From Zunongwangia mangrovi (GTDB taxonomy: Bacteria > Bacteroidota > Bacteroidia > Flavobacteriales > Flavobacteriaceae): 64,000 bases of DNA. Positions 35,445 to 43,630 of the stretch are shown piece by piece. The stretch's first letter is position 1. Every line of letters starts with the position of its first letter. The notes under the pieces were generated by a model that searched no databases, was not told the origin of the DNA, and saw only the letters and a program-made list of their open reading frames with translations. Made by a program: the position numbers and the translations under genes. The stretch lies in contig NZ_FOKV01000003.1 of the NCBI RefSeq assembly GCF_900112105.1, positions 186,001 to 250,000 on the forward strand. The letters run 5' to 3'.

Positions 35445-36386
35445 TTATTTATTCAAAACCTGCAATTTCTCTTGTTCTTTCTCTTTGATATTATTTACCA
35501 AGCTTTGCAGCTGGTTTTTAAGGATGGTTTCTATTCTGGAAACCTGTAAATACACGCGTTGAACGTGAGATTTTGATTTTGAAATTTTTTCCTGAACGAT
35601 AAAATCAAAAATGAGTCCGTCGAAAAAATAATCACCAAACGTATTAAAGTTTCCAATATCGATAGATCCATCTACCCGATCTGGAATGTCTACATCTTTT
35701 AATTCTCGTGCAAAATTATCAAGATGAAATTGTGCCTTAGAAATCCCCAGTTTAGCATCGTCGATCTTGCCGTGCTTAATTGCGGTAGAAATCAAACCAC
35801 CACCAATCATATCAAAAGTTCCCCAGCTTTCTGCAAATTCCAGTTGCTTAAAGGTCTCGTTTAAATAATGCGATACAGGTTTTGCAGCTTCCAGGGCCTC
35901 ATTTGTTTCCTGAATCTGTAATTCGTTTTGTTCAATTTCGGCTATAATTTCTTGTAGATCTTTAGCTCGCTCATCCTTTAGCGATAGCAAGAACTCTTCC
36001 TTTTCCTGAAGTAAGATTCGATATTTTTCTTCGGAATCTTTTATAAGATCGATTTCTATCTGAAGCTTTGCAATATCTTCTTCGATCAATTTAATTTCTT
36101 CGATCGCTTCGTCATATTGTAGTTTTGCTTTTAGATATTCCTGACGCTCTTTTTCCTGTTTTTCGTCTTTATTCCCCAAAAGGTTATAAAAAAGGGAGGT
36201 TAGATTCAGTTCATCAAGTTTCTGAACATCACATTTTTCTTTTTCCAGAGTCTCTTTTAACGTGGCACTACGCTCTTTTTTCACTTTTAAGCGCGAATGA
36301 GATTCTTTAAAATTAGAACGTAATTTATCTAATTTCGACTTTAATAATCTTTGTTTTTGAAATTCTTCCTCCTTTGGAAATTGCAT
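35445..36386 (-). CDS. Coiled-coil protein of unknown function
   Basis: 313 residues, soluble. Residues 1-165 are almost entirely charged heptad-like helix (long coiled coil). A globular part follows, with AESWGTFDMIGGGLISTAIK and DVDIPDRVDGSIDIGNFNTF. A second helical stretch ends the protein. No known enzyme motif. The leftward set 34390-36386 (three genes, gaps of about 30 bp) looks like one operon. Confidence 0.75.
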   Translation of the reverse strand: MQFPKEEEFQKQRLLKSKLDKLRSNFKESHSRLKVKKERSATLKETLEKEKCDVQKLDELNLTSLFYNLLGNKDEKQEKERQEYLKAKLQYDEAIEEIKLIEEDIAKLQIEIDLIKDSEEKYRILLQEKEEFLLSLKDERAKDLQEIIAEIEQNELQIQETNEALEAAKPVSHYLNETFKQLEFAESWGTFDMIGGGLISTAIKHGKIDDAKLGISKAQFHLDNFARELKDVDIPDRVDGSIDIGNFNTFGDYFFDGLIFDFIVQEKISKSKSHVQRVYLQVSRIETILKNQLQSLVNNIKEKEQEKLQVLNK

Positions 36387-36465
36387 AGCTTCATGTTTTA
36401 GAAAAATAGATCATTCTTCTAAAGTATAGGTAGCGATTTTCGTAGAAATGTTACAGAAAGTAGGC

Positions 36466-37173
36466 CTAAATAGAGGTGAAGCGGTTTCTTTTAGCCAGTA
36501 ATAAGCGGTTTATGCCTTCAACTTCTTTAAATTCTTCAACTTTAAATTTTTCATCGGCTTTAAAGAATTGAATCACTTTCTTGCTTTTGTCACCAGCTTT
36601 TTCATTAAAGCCTAAATTAAAAAGTAGCGAGTTTTGGCAAATTTCACTTAGATTTTGGCAGAATTCTTCAGAAAGAAAAGCCTCGGGAATTTCAGCATCA
36701 ATAAATAGATCTACAATAATAAGATCGTAAAATTGATCTCTATTTTTTACAAAATCGAATGCATCAGAATTATGGATGTTGAGATTTTTTATTGCTGAAA
36801 TATCAAATTCGGTTTTAGCGATGTCAATTATTTTCTGATCGATCTCTACCGCGTAAATTTTTCCGAAGAAATTAAACTTTTCCTGAAGCGATCTTACCAC
36901 GCTACCACCGCCCAGGCCTAAAATTAAAACCGATTCTATTTGGCGAAAATCGATAAAATTTAGTCCGTTTTCTAAAACTTTTTGAAGTGCTCCGTAAGAA
37001 TAATTAGCGTTTTTAGTGTCTAAAACCTTTTTGCCGTCTATCCAGGTAACTTCCAGTAAGCCACTAAAGTCTGAATCTTTTTTAGCTGTAATTGGCCATA
37101 AATAGCTTAAAATTTGTTTCAGTTTACTCAATACTCTTCTTTTTAATTCCGCGATGTTCAATAAGTTTCGCAA
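36466..37173 (-). CDS. Spermidine-synthase-like methyltransferase-fold protein
   Basis: 235 residues. The Rossmann motif reads SVLILGLGGGSVVRSLQEKF and is followed by AVEIDQKIIDIAKTEF, then NSDAFDFVKNRDQFYDLIIV. This matches spermidine synthase-like proteins (the catalytic Asp at the DLF position), but the substrate-binding region is short and polyamine synthesis is not assured. The annotated ATG at 37173 overlaps the upstream gene by 50 bp; a TTG near 37131 that overlaps the upstream stop would give a shorter protein. Confidence 0.8.
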   Translation of the reverse strand: MRNLLNIAELKRRVLSKLKQILSYLWPITAKKDSDFSGLLEVTWIDGKKVLDTKNANYSYGALQKVLENGLNFIDFRQIESVLILGLGGGSVVRSLQEKFNFFGKIYAVEIDQKIIDIAKTEFDISAIKNLNIHNSDAFDFVKNRDQFYDLIIVDLFIDAEIPEAFLSEEFCQNLSEICQNSLLFNLGFNEKAGDKSKKVIQFFKADEKFKVEEFKEVEGINRLLLAKRNRFTSI

Positions 37174-37534
37174 GCCCTATCGCTATTAAGACCGAGATGC
37201 AGGCAGTTGTTCCCAAAGCGCCACCAAATCCGTTAAAAAATTTACCGGTATTTATATAAATCAGGCTAAAAACCAATCCTGAAATCGCCACATAAATCCA
37301 TTTTGAAATAATCTTGATTGAAACCATTCCAACAAAAGACGCACCGATAAAAACAAGCGGAATTTGTTTTGTAAGAAACACTGAAAGCAAATTAGGGAAA
37401 CAATAGAAAAATAGTCCGATGATCAGCGAGGGCAGGGCAGAGGCTCTAACCGCTCCTTTAGCTTTATGGTTGTTGATAAACCAGGTAAGCAGTGCTCCAA
37501 ATATGCCGGTAAAAATGAGAATAGCTGCTTCCAT
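37124..37534 (-). CDS. Small membrane protein A of a tandem pair
   Basis: 136 residues with about five transmembrane helices. Landmarks are IGASFVGMVS in the middle and FFNGFGGALGTTACISVLIA near the C-terminus. The neighbour upstream has the same two landmarks in the same order (GAFVGM and FNGFGGKLGT), so the two are paralogues. Function unknown. The start overlaps the stop of the paralogue by 1 bp (ATGA-type coupling). Confidence 0.75.
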   Translation of the reverse strand: MEAAILIFTGIFGALLTWFINNHKAKGAVRASALPSLIIGLFFYCFPNLLSVFLTKQIPLVFIGASFVGMVSIKIISKWIYVAISGLVFSLIYINTGKFFNGFGGALGTTACISVLIAIGLAKLIEHRGIKKKSIE

Positions 37535-38085
37535 TAAAATAAAAGATAAACGATTAACGACGACAAGGCTACGCCGCCAAAAGCGATAGTTCCCAGCTTT
37601 CCGCCAAATCCGTTAAACACATTTTTTGCTGAAATAAATAATGCTCCGGTTAAAAATGCACTAAAAATTATAAACGTATATCCTAAGGATACTGCGGGAG
37701 CCGTCATCCCCACAAATGCACCACAGTAGGCAGCTACAGGAACTCTTTTAATCCACGAAGATTTTCTAAAAATAACAGGTAAATAGGAAGCTACTGTACC
37801 CGTAAAACCAGCCGCGATCACAGCACCTAATTCCAGATCTACGCTAATAAAATAGGTGAGTAAAGCTCCTAAACTAACGTAAACGATATCCTGAAGATCG
37901 TTTAGAAAATGTGCTTCTTCCTGGGTGTTTTTGTGATAATAAGCATAGGTGATTAGCCCCGTAGAAATAATGATCCCAGATATAAGCCAAAAATTGTGTA
38001 CTTTTTCGAACAATATCGACAATAGGAAAGCCAGGTGGCAGGCTACAAATAAAAAAAAGGCTAAGATTCTAAAGATCCTAATCAA
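37534..38085 (-). CDS. Small membrane protein B of a tandem pair
   Basis: 183 residues with about six transmembrane helices. It carries VAAYCGAFVGMTAP and AKNVFNGFGGKLGTIAFGGVA, paralogous to the gene downstream, plus an additional helix pair at the N-terminus. The last codons overlap the start of the paralogue, so both are translated together and may form a heteromeric membrane complex. Function unknown; no family recalled. Confidence 0.75.
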   Translation of the reverse strand: MIRIFRILAFFLFVACHLAFLLSILFEKVHNFWLISGIIISTGLITYAYYHKNTQEEAHFLNDLQDIVYVSLGALLTYFISVDLELGAVIAAGFTGTVASYLPVIFRKSSWIKRVPVAAYCGAFVGMTAPAVSLGYTFIIFSAFLTGALFISAKNVFNGFGGKLGTIAFGGVALSSLIVYLLF

Positions 38086-38151
38086 GACTAAATTTTTAGC
38101 AAAGATAAGACCTCAAGATTAATTGATTAAATCTAATTTGTACCCTATTTT

Positions 38152-38661
38152 TTATGAGCTAAACTGCTTATTGAATGTTTTAGCTTTTTGTAATAGATAA
38201 ATACTATAAATAAGGCTTCCTACAATAATTAATTTATAAATAATGCCGCGCATTGCGAGATCTGGATCTAAAATAAAGTTGACGGTATACAAACCTAAGA
38301 TCATGCCTAAAGGGAAAACGCTAAAAAACATAGGACTTTTTTTTAGCAACAATCCGCATATTACAAACCCCAAACCTAAAATAAGGTTTATGGAAATCGA
38401 GAAAACATCAACTTCTATAGTTGAAGACAAAATGGAAACCAGAATAAATAAAAAGTTATACCCAGATATTAAAAATAAGATTTTTTTGCTGCGGGAAAGG
38501 GCTTCTTCAGCATCATTTATCACACTTTTTTTATTGATAAACTGGGCAATATGTTTTGATTTTTCCTGAGTACTCCCGGTGAACGGAAACCTGCAATTGG
38601 TACAATTAGAAACATTAATTTCCTGAGGTTCTTTGCAGGCAGGGCATTGTATAGATGACAT
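38152..38661 (-). CDS. Zinc-ribbon membrane protein
   Basis: 169 residues. Two cysteine pairs at the N-terminus, QCPACKEP and NCTNCRFPF, form a zinc ribbon. Four transmembrane helices follow (about 58-78, 84-102, 108-126, 138-156). Function unknown. It follows the tandem pair with a 66-bp gap but does not overlap it. Confidence 0.75.
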   Translation of the reverse strand: MSSIQCPACKEPQEINVSNCTNCRFPFTGSTQEKSKHIAQFINKKSVINDAEEALSRSKKILFLISGYNFLFILVSILSSTIEVDVFSISINLILGLGFVICGLLLKKSPMFFSVFPLGMILGLYTVNFILDPDLAMRGIIYKLIIVGSLIYSIYLLQKAKTFNKQFSS

Positions 38662-38847
38662 TTACTGTTCGTTTTTTGATTGAATTTTAGCCGAAAATTG
38701 GAATAAAAAGAAAATGCCAACAGATCATGTTTATCGCCCTACTCGATAAACGTCTCCATCAGCATTTCTAATTACAAATTTAGTATTACAACTTAGTTTT
38801 TCAATACGGTTTTCCGTAAAAATTACATCTCTAAGTGTTAAATTTTA

Positions 38848-39513
38848 TCAGATGATTTTCAGGTCTTTGGCCATGCTTATTAATTGCGGATTGGTACGTG
38901 CACCAAAGTCTTCTTTTAGGTCTTTTAATCTTTTTTCAATAGAACTTTTACTGTGTGGATAAGTGCCTTCCTTTTTAAATTTCACATGAATTTCTTCCTG
39001 GGTATATCCATCAGAAAGTAGCTTTAGAATTCTCACTTCATAATCTGCGATCTGAACGATATTATCTTGTTTTAGCGTATCTTTTAAGGATTTTGGAAGA
39101 AATTTTTCATCGTTATAAACTTTTACGATGGCCTCCTTCAAATTTTGCATTCCATTGCGATCCTTGCAAATGTACGCATCTATCTTTTCAGAATCCCATA
39201 AACGAGAGATCGTAGTGGGATGATCTTCAACAGAATGAACAATGATCTTTAAAGCTGGGAAATCCTTCTTTAACTTCCAGATCAATTCTTCTCCATTTTC
39301 AATTTTTTCCTGTCTAAAATCTTGTTTAAAACTAAGATCACAGATTAGCAGATCGATCGGGTTATTGTCTAACTCTGCTTTCTTGCACCTTAAAAAAGCC
39401 TGATCACAATACTGTGTATTTTCGATCTCCTTTATACCTAAAGAGCCTAATAGCTGCGTTACAGCAATATTTACGCTATCCAGATCTTCTGCAATTAAAA
39501 CATGTTTAAACAT
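38848..39513 (-). CDS. Response regulator with LuxR-like output, partner of the TPR kinase
   Basis: About 221 residues from the ATG at 39513. A longer upstream reading would start 180 bp earlier, inside the kinase gene's 3' end; the receiver fold clearly begins FKHVLIAEDLDSVNIAV, so the internal start is chosen. The phospho-acceptor is the Asp in LLICDLSF. The C-terminal helix-turn-helix (EVRILKLLSDGYTQEEI, then SSIEKRLKDLKEDF) is LuxR-like. It lies 109 bp downstream of the kinase gene on the same strand. Confidence 0.88.
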   Translation of the reverse strand: MFKHVLIAEDLDSVNIAVTQLLGSLGIKEIENTQYCDQAFLRCKKAELDNNPIDLLICDLSFKQDFRQEKIENGEELIWKLKKDFPALKIIVHSVEDHPTTISRLWDSEKIDAYICKDRNGMQNLKEAIVKVYNDEKFLPKSLKDTLKQDNIVQIADYEVRILKLLSDGYTQEEIHVKFKKEGTYPHSKSSIEKRLKDLKEDFGARTNPQLISMAKDLKII

Positions 39514-39622
39514 GAGCTTGTTGTTACTTAATGATCGAGATTCAATATTTGAGGCTTGTCTCAATATTTTAGTTCTTTTAAATTGTATTCCTACCGGTTT
39601 GCCTAAGCTAATTTGCCTTAGA

Positions 39623-41530
39623 TTAACTAGGAATTTTAATTTTTGCTGAAAATCCAGCATCGGGTTCGGTTTCAAAGGTAAAACTTCCGCCAATGTCTTT
39701 AATACGGTTTTCCGTATTGGCCAATCCGGATGTTTTTTTTAATGCTGAGGTTTCAAATCCAATTCCGTTATCACGATAATTGATTTCTATAAATTTGCCT
39801 TCCTTTATAAGACTAATAATCAAACTTGAAGCCTGGCTATGTTTTCTGGTATTTACCAATAGTTCCTGCAAAGCGCGATAAATAACGATCTTTTGAGGCT
39901 CTTTGATTAGATCCCAATTTATAGCACTGAAACCATTCATAATTAATTTTATATGATTTCCGCCGGTTTTTGAGATCATATAAAATAGATCGTCCTTATA
40001 GTTTTCGTTAGTTCTTATAGCTGCGTTTTCTCTAGAAATATCCCGGGTGCGGCGATAAACATTTTCAAGTTTATCTAAAATGCCATCATCTTTTTGTTCT
40101 TGAAGCTGCGACATGATCTGGTACACATCATTGGCTAATTCGTCGTGAACTTTTTTTGCGAGCTGTTTTTCGGTTTTATAACGCTCGTTAAGTTTTTCTC
40201 GTTTGTAGCGCTGCTGAAGAAAAAAATAGATTCCTGCACCTAAAAGAATAAGCAGGATTATAACAAAAATAGCCACCAATTTTTGATTTTTTTGCTGAAG
40301 CAGGTCTAACTTTTGAGCAGCCGATAATTCCTGTAAGTTATTGATTTCAGCTAGTTTTTGCTCTTCGTCATATTTAATCTTAGCGAACAGATTTTTGGCA
40401 TTTATTCTGGCTTTCTTTAAACTATCACTTAGTTTAATATAGTCTTGAGCATACGATTTACTCGAGTTTCCTTCAGAAAGATCTACTAAATGATCCAGGG
40501 CGAGAAGACGATCATCATCAGACTTTGCTTTTTTTGAAGCATCCAAAAGTTTTTCAGCATAGACTTTAGCAAGGGAAGATTTTTCTTTGCTATATATCGA
40601 TGTTAAATGAGCATAACTCGCTAATAACCCAGAATAGTCTTTCCAAGCTTCTCTTTTTTTAGCAATGATTTTAAGCGAATCAATTTCCCTGGTTCCATTG
40701 CTTAACCATTTATAAAAAAGCTGATTTTCTTTAGCTCTAGCCCAATTGATACTATCCTTGGTGGGAATTTTAGATATTTCTTGCCAGATATTTAAAGCTT
40801 TCTCGTATTCTTTCAAATCGGCATCTATCAGGGCGATATTGTTTAAAATTGTGATTTTTTCTTCTGAAGCAATAGCGTAATCCAGCGCATTCTGAAATTC
40901 TTTTAAGGCTTCTTCCCGGTCGCCTAATCGCCGATAAGTAATAGCTAAAGAATTATATAAACTAACCAGAAATGCCGAATCCTTGGTGTGCTCCAATAAT
41001 TCTAAAGCCTTGGTGTTATTTTGCTGACTTCCCGCAAGATCTCCCAATCTTTCCTGGGCTATTGCAACTTCAACAAGGCGCTTACCCGCTTTAATAGAGT
41101 CGCCTCCCAAGAGATAATATTGCTGCGCTTTGTACATATTTTCCAGAACATTGTCATATTGTTTCTTAGAAAGAAATGTTCTTGCTTTTCTGTAATATGA
41201 CTGAGCAATAAGTAATGTGTCCTTATTTTTTTGTGCAAGATTCCGCATTTTATTCGCAAAGAAGAATGCTGAATCGTATTCCTTTATATAAATTGAATAG
41301 TAGATTTGATGGTCTAAAATATATGGTAGAATAGTATCTGAAACCTTCACTTCTTTTGAAGCCTGCCGGTAGAAATCTAGTTTTTGAGAAATATCATCGG
41401 CTTTTTTACCTTTTTCAAATAAATTAAAAGCCTTACTATTGTTGTTTTGGCTTATTGGTTTTGTTTCTTTTTGGCAGCTAACGCTTAAAAACAGCGGAAG
41501 TAGAAGAAGGATTTTAAGTTTCGCGAGCAT
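39623..41530 (-). CDS. Sensor histidine kinase with extracytoplasmic TPR repeats
   Basis: 635 residues. The N-terminus ends at a lipobox-like SVSC (residue 19). From about 30 to 360 there are tetratricopeptide-like repeats (for example YNSLAITYRRLGDREEALKE), outside the cytoplasmic membrane. A transmembrane helix at about 415-435 (LVAIFVIILLILLGAGIYFF) follows. The dimerisation helix has KKVHDELANDV with the likely phospho-His near 461. The ATPase domain shows ELLVNTRKHSQAS (N box), NYRDNGIGF (G1) and GLANTENRIKDIGG. This build is common in Bacteroidetes with a LuxR-type regulator, here at 38848. Confidence 0.9.
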   Translation of the reverse strand: MLAKLKILLLLPLFLSVSCQKETKPISQNNNSKAFNLFEKGKKADDISQKLDFYRQASKEVKVSDTILPYILDHQIYYSIYIKEYDSAFFFANKMRNLAQKNKDTLLIAQSYYRKARTFLSKKQYDNVLENMYKAQQYYLLGGDSIKAGKRLVEVAIAQERLGDLAGSQQNNTKALELLEHTKDSAFLVSLYNSLAITYRRLGDREEALKEFQNALDYAIASEEKITILNNIALIDADLKEYEKALNIWQEISKIPTKDSINWARAKENQLFYKWLSNGTREIDSLKIIAKKREAWKDYSGLLASYAHLTSIYSKEKSSLAKVYAEKLLDASKKAKSDDDRLLALDHLVDLSEGNSSKSYAQDYIKLSDSLKKARINAKNLFAKIKYDEEQKLAEINNLQELSAAQKLDLLQQKNQKLVAIFVIILLILLGAGIYFFLQQRYKREKLNERYKTEKQLAKKVHDELANDVYQIMSQLQEQKDDGILDKLENVYRRTRDISRENAAIRTNENYKDDLFYMISKTGGNHIKLIMNGFSAINWDLIKEPQKIVIYRALQELLVNTRKHSQASSLIISLIKEGKFIEINYRDNGIGFETSALKKTSGLANTENRIKDIGGSFTFETEPDAGFSAKIKIPS

Positions 41531-41605
41531 GACGCAAAAGTAAGTTTTTAAGCTGAAATGCTTTCTGAAATTATATGCGAATACGTTAAAAAATGGAATA
41601 GAAAA

Positions 41606-41632
41606 GCCGCAATATCAAATTGACATTGCGGC
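41606..41632 (-). terminator. Terminator hairpin downstream of the ABM-domain gene
   Basis: gccgcaat (41606-41613) and attgcggc (41625-41632) pair perfectly over 8 bp with an 11-base loop. On the minus strand the stem is followed by a TTTTC run. It follows the repeat element 41641-41693, which itself follows the stop of the gene ending at 41707. Confidence 0.6.
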
Positions 41633-41640
41633 TAAATTTT

Positions 41641-41693
41641 ATTGGCACCGCCAAAGGGTATAATACTCCGACACTTGCCCCAAGGTAGTTTAC
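41641..41693 (-). repeat. 3'-UTR repeat element, short copy
   Basis: attggcaccgccaaagggta to ccaaggtagtttac. It shares both ends with 20836-20933 but lacks its internal insert of about 45 bp. On the minus strand it begins about 14 bp after the stop codon of the gene ending at 41707 and ends just before a hairpin terminator, the same placement as the longer copy. Confidence 0.75.
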
Positions 41694-41706
41694 TCGGCAT
41701 AAAGTA

Positions 41707-42414
41707 TTATTCTGAGATATTTTTTAAGACTTCTCGGTTTTGCTGAGGCTCTTCAGTTAATAATCCCTCCAGATCTTTATTAAGCTGAAGACTATAATCA
41801 TTCTGTAAATGCGCCTGGTGTACTTCAGCGTTTTTCCAGCGCTCGATCACTATAAATTCATCTTCATTATCAGCGTTTTGATAGATATTATAGCCTAAAT
41901 TACCTTCTGCATTTCTGGCTTCAGGAATAGCTCTGCTCATGGCCTCGACAAAGGCTTCTTTCGTATTCGGTTTTGTAGTAAACCATACGATTATGTTTTG
42001 CGTATTTTCCTCAGGAGTTACTGTAGTAGTAGATTCAGCAGGAATTTCTTCAATTTCTTTTAATATCGTTTCATGAAGCATGTTCATGGTTGCTGCCGGA
42101 GCAATACCATCAACAGATCTGGCATAAACATTTTCTTCGTGCGCATCCCAGGCCGCTTTATCTTTAAAGCGCTCTACCAGGTAAATCGTATAATCATCTG
42201 TTTTACCAAAAAGTGTCGAAGAAATATTACCTTCTTCTTTTTGCGATTGTGTTACGTTAATTCGCATTAAAGATAAAAAGCTCTCGTAACCACCTTCGCG
42301 TAAAGGCAATTTTGTAAGTTTCTGAAAGCTTTTTTCTTCCTGGGCATTAGAAAAATTAGCGCCTCCAATGGCCAGCAGTAAAAACAAGATAGCTTTAAAA
42401 TACGTTCTTTTCAT
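41707..42414 (-). CDS. Secreted protein with two antibiotic-biosynthesis-monooxygenase-like domains
   Basis: About 235 residues from ATG 42414 (MKRTYFKAILFLLLAIGGAN), which begins the signal peptide; an upstream in-frame start at 42453 lacks one. Two ABM-type dimeric alpha/beta-barrel domains follow: residues about 45-115 (YTIYLVERFKDKAAWDAHEE) and 135-215 (NEDEFIVIERWKNAEVHQAH). The pattern 'ER(W/F)k...A...H' is typical. Most ABM proteins are cytosolic; an exported tandem form is less usual. Substrate unknown. Confidence 0.8.
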   Translation of the reverse strand: MKRTYFKAILFLLLAIGGANFSNAQEEKSFQKLTKLPLREGGYESFLSLMRINVTQSQKEEGNISSTLFGKTDDYTIYLVERFKDKAAWDAHEENVYARSVDGIAPAATMNMLHETILKEIEEIPAESTTTVTPEENTQNIIVWFTTKPNTKEAFVEAMSRAIPEARNAEGNLGYNIYQNADNEDEFIVIERWKNAEVHQAHLQNDYSLQLNKDLEGLLTEEPQQNREVLKNISE

Positions 42415-42509
42415 ATTTCTAGATTCAAGGTTTCCTCTAAACGAAGATACCATTTAATAGAGATTTCTTTTTAAAGCTATGTTAATTCTAGTCTGAAGAA
42501 CTTTTTTGA

Positions 42510-42635
42510 GTATGGAAAGTAGCGGTTTGATTGGCCAGGTTGTGTCTGCCAAAAAGTATAGCTAAAAACATCGAATATTGATTGAGGATTTAGGTGAAGT
42601 TGACCATACGCATTTTTAGCAACTGGCTTTCTTTT
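42510..42635 (-). repeat. Cassette-like spacer repeat, copy R2
   Basis: Aligns over its whole length (roughly three quarters identical by eye) to the copy at 43499-43630: both carry gagtatg, attgtgtc or gttgtgtc, tatagctaaaaacatcgaat, tgattt-type stretches, and end at actggcttt or gctggcttt. It lies directly downstream of a small broken gene, just as R1 lies directly downstream of the gene ending at 43631. Confidence 0.75.
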
Positions 42636-42654
42636 AATTAATTTATTTGCTTTT

Positions 42655-42817
42655 TTATTTCTTAAGCATCAAAAATATACAGACAATAAATGTAACTAAG
42701 TAAATAATACCTAAAACTGTCTTTCTAAACGTAAAGGTTTGGAATCAAATTTACGAAGCAATGCCATTCCAATTGGTAAAGCCAAAATTGCATATTTAAA
42801 CCGATTTTATTCTTCAT
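42655..42817 (-). pseudogene. Small membrane-protein gene broken by two -1 shifts
   Basis: The minus-strand ATG at 42817 opens MKNKIG. Adding one base leads into KYAILALPIGMALLRKFDSK, and adding another into TVLGIIYLVTFIVCIFLMLK before the stop TAA at 42655. That gives a plausible protein of about 55 residues with a positively charged linker and two hydrophobic helices. It sits alone between spacer repeats R2 and R3, one gene per spacer, as in a cassette array. Function unknown. Confidence 0.5.
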
Positions 42818-42859
42818 TTTTTGATTTTTAAGATTATCATCAAATTATCCGCAGAACAT

Positions 42860-42900
42860 AAAGCCGCAATTGTTGTGATACCTTGTTGGCAACTGGCTTT
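42860..42900 (-). repeat. Cassette-like spacer repeat, partial copy R3
   Basis: agccgcaattgttgtgatac then cttgttggcaactggcttt corresponds to only the stop-proximal third of R1 and R2. It touches the stop codon of the gene at 42899. Together with the R1 end, gttgccaagg (43489-43498), the gene 42899-43471 is flanked by near-identical 'TTGSCAACAAG' strings on the minus strand. Confidence 0.65.
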
Positions 42901-43471
42901 ATTCCGTATCAATCTCTTCCAATAATTTTTCGTAATTCTGTATTAGTATTTTTTCTTGCAATACAATGTCTGTCATTGTTACAGCTAAAAATCCGTAAAA
43001 TTCTCTATCACCATTATCGTTTTTTTTAAAGTCAATTTTCATCATCAAATTTGATAGTATGAGTTGATTAAAATCTTTATAGGCTGATTGCATCGTGTAG
43101 ATTTCGTTAATATCTTGAATTTCTTGAAATTTTAAATTGTTGATAAGTCCAGTTTGAATTCCTGTGTCAAAAGCACCATTACCTAAAATTACGGTTCGAG
43201 TTCCCTTAAAAAACGGCAGTAATGTTTTCATTTCAATGTTATCTGAATCTTGAATAATTCGTGAGCTATCTCTAAGCATTATGTGATAATTTAATACCTC
43301 GGAAATTTTCGATTTGTTTGATTTTATTTCGGTTATAATATTTTTTCTTAATAGTTCTGTTTGAGATTTCCTTTTATTCGTTTCCGACCAATTTGATAAA
43401 ACGAACCCCAGATAAACACCAATCATAACAGGTATTATTTGTACTAAAATTTCTCCAATTTTCTTTTTCAT
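42899..43471 (-). CDS. DUF6090-like membrane protein in a cassette-like block
   Basis: 190 residues. One N-terminal transmembrane helix (VQIIPVMIGVYLGFVLSNW) is followed by a helical extracytoplasmic or cytoplasmic domain with charged segments (LRKNIITEIKSNKSKISEVL). The N-terminal '(L)SNW.E' pattern resembles DUF6090 proteins of Flavobacteriaceae. Function unknown. The gene is bounded on both sides by the spacer repeat of this block. Confidence 0.7.
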   Translation of the reverse strand: MKKKIGEILVQIIPVMIGVYLGFVLSNWSETNKRKSQTELLRKNIITEIKSNKSKISEVLNYHIMLRDSSRIIQDSDNIEMKTLLPFFKGTRTVILGNGAFDTGIQTGLINNLKFQEIQDINEIYTMQSAYKDFNQLILSNLMMKIDFKKNDNGDREFYGFLAVTMTDIVLQEKILIQNYEKLLEEIDTE

Positions 43472-43486
43472 CTATTAAGTTTTAGC

Positions 43487-43630
43487 TTGTTGCCAAGGGT
43501 TTCGAGTATGAAAAGTTGCGAGTTGATTTGCCAGATTGTGTCCTTTCAAAAAAAATATAGCTAAAAACATCGAATATCGATTTAGAATTTAGCCGCAGTT
43601 GGCTATATGCATTGTTACCTGCTGGCTTTT
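43487..43630 (-). repeat. Cassette-like spacer repeat, copy R1 (most complete)
   Basis: Runs from gttgccaagggtttcgagta at the left to gttacctgctggcttttt at the right. It fills the whole gap between the gene ending at 43631 and the start region of the gene at 43471. I recall very similar strings (CATACTCGAAACCCTTGGCAAC; agccgcagttgg) between small unknown genes of other Flavobacteriaceae. Some arms are self-complementary (for example gccgcag.tggc), so folding is possible. Confidence 0.75.

Noticed and set aside
39514-39693. Extended N-terminus of the response regulator
   Set aside because: The 60 additional residues match no receiver feature and overlap the kinase 3' end; the receiver fold begins at the ATG at 39513.
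43487-43630. attC site of a classic integron
   Set aside because: The inverse-core/core pair RYYYAAC/GTTRRRY is not present at the ends, and no intI gene lies in the window. The cassette resemblance is kept only as a hypothesis.
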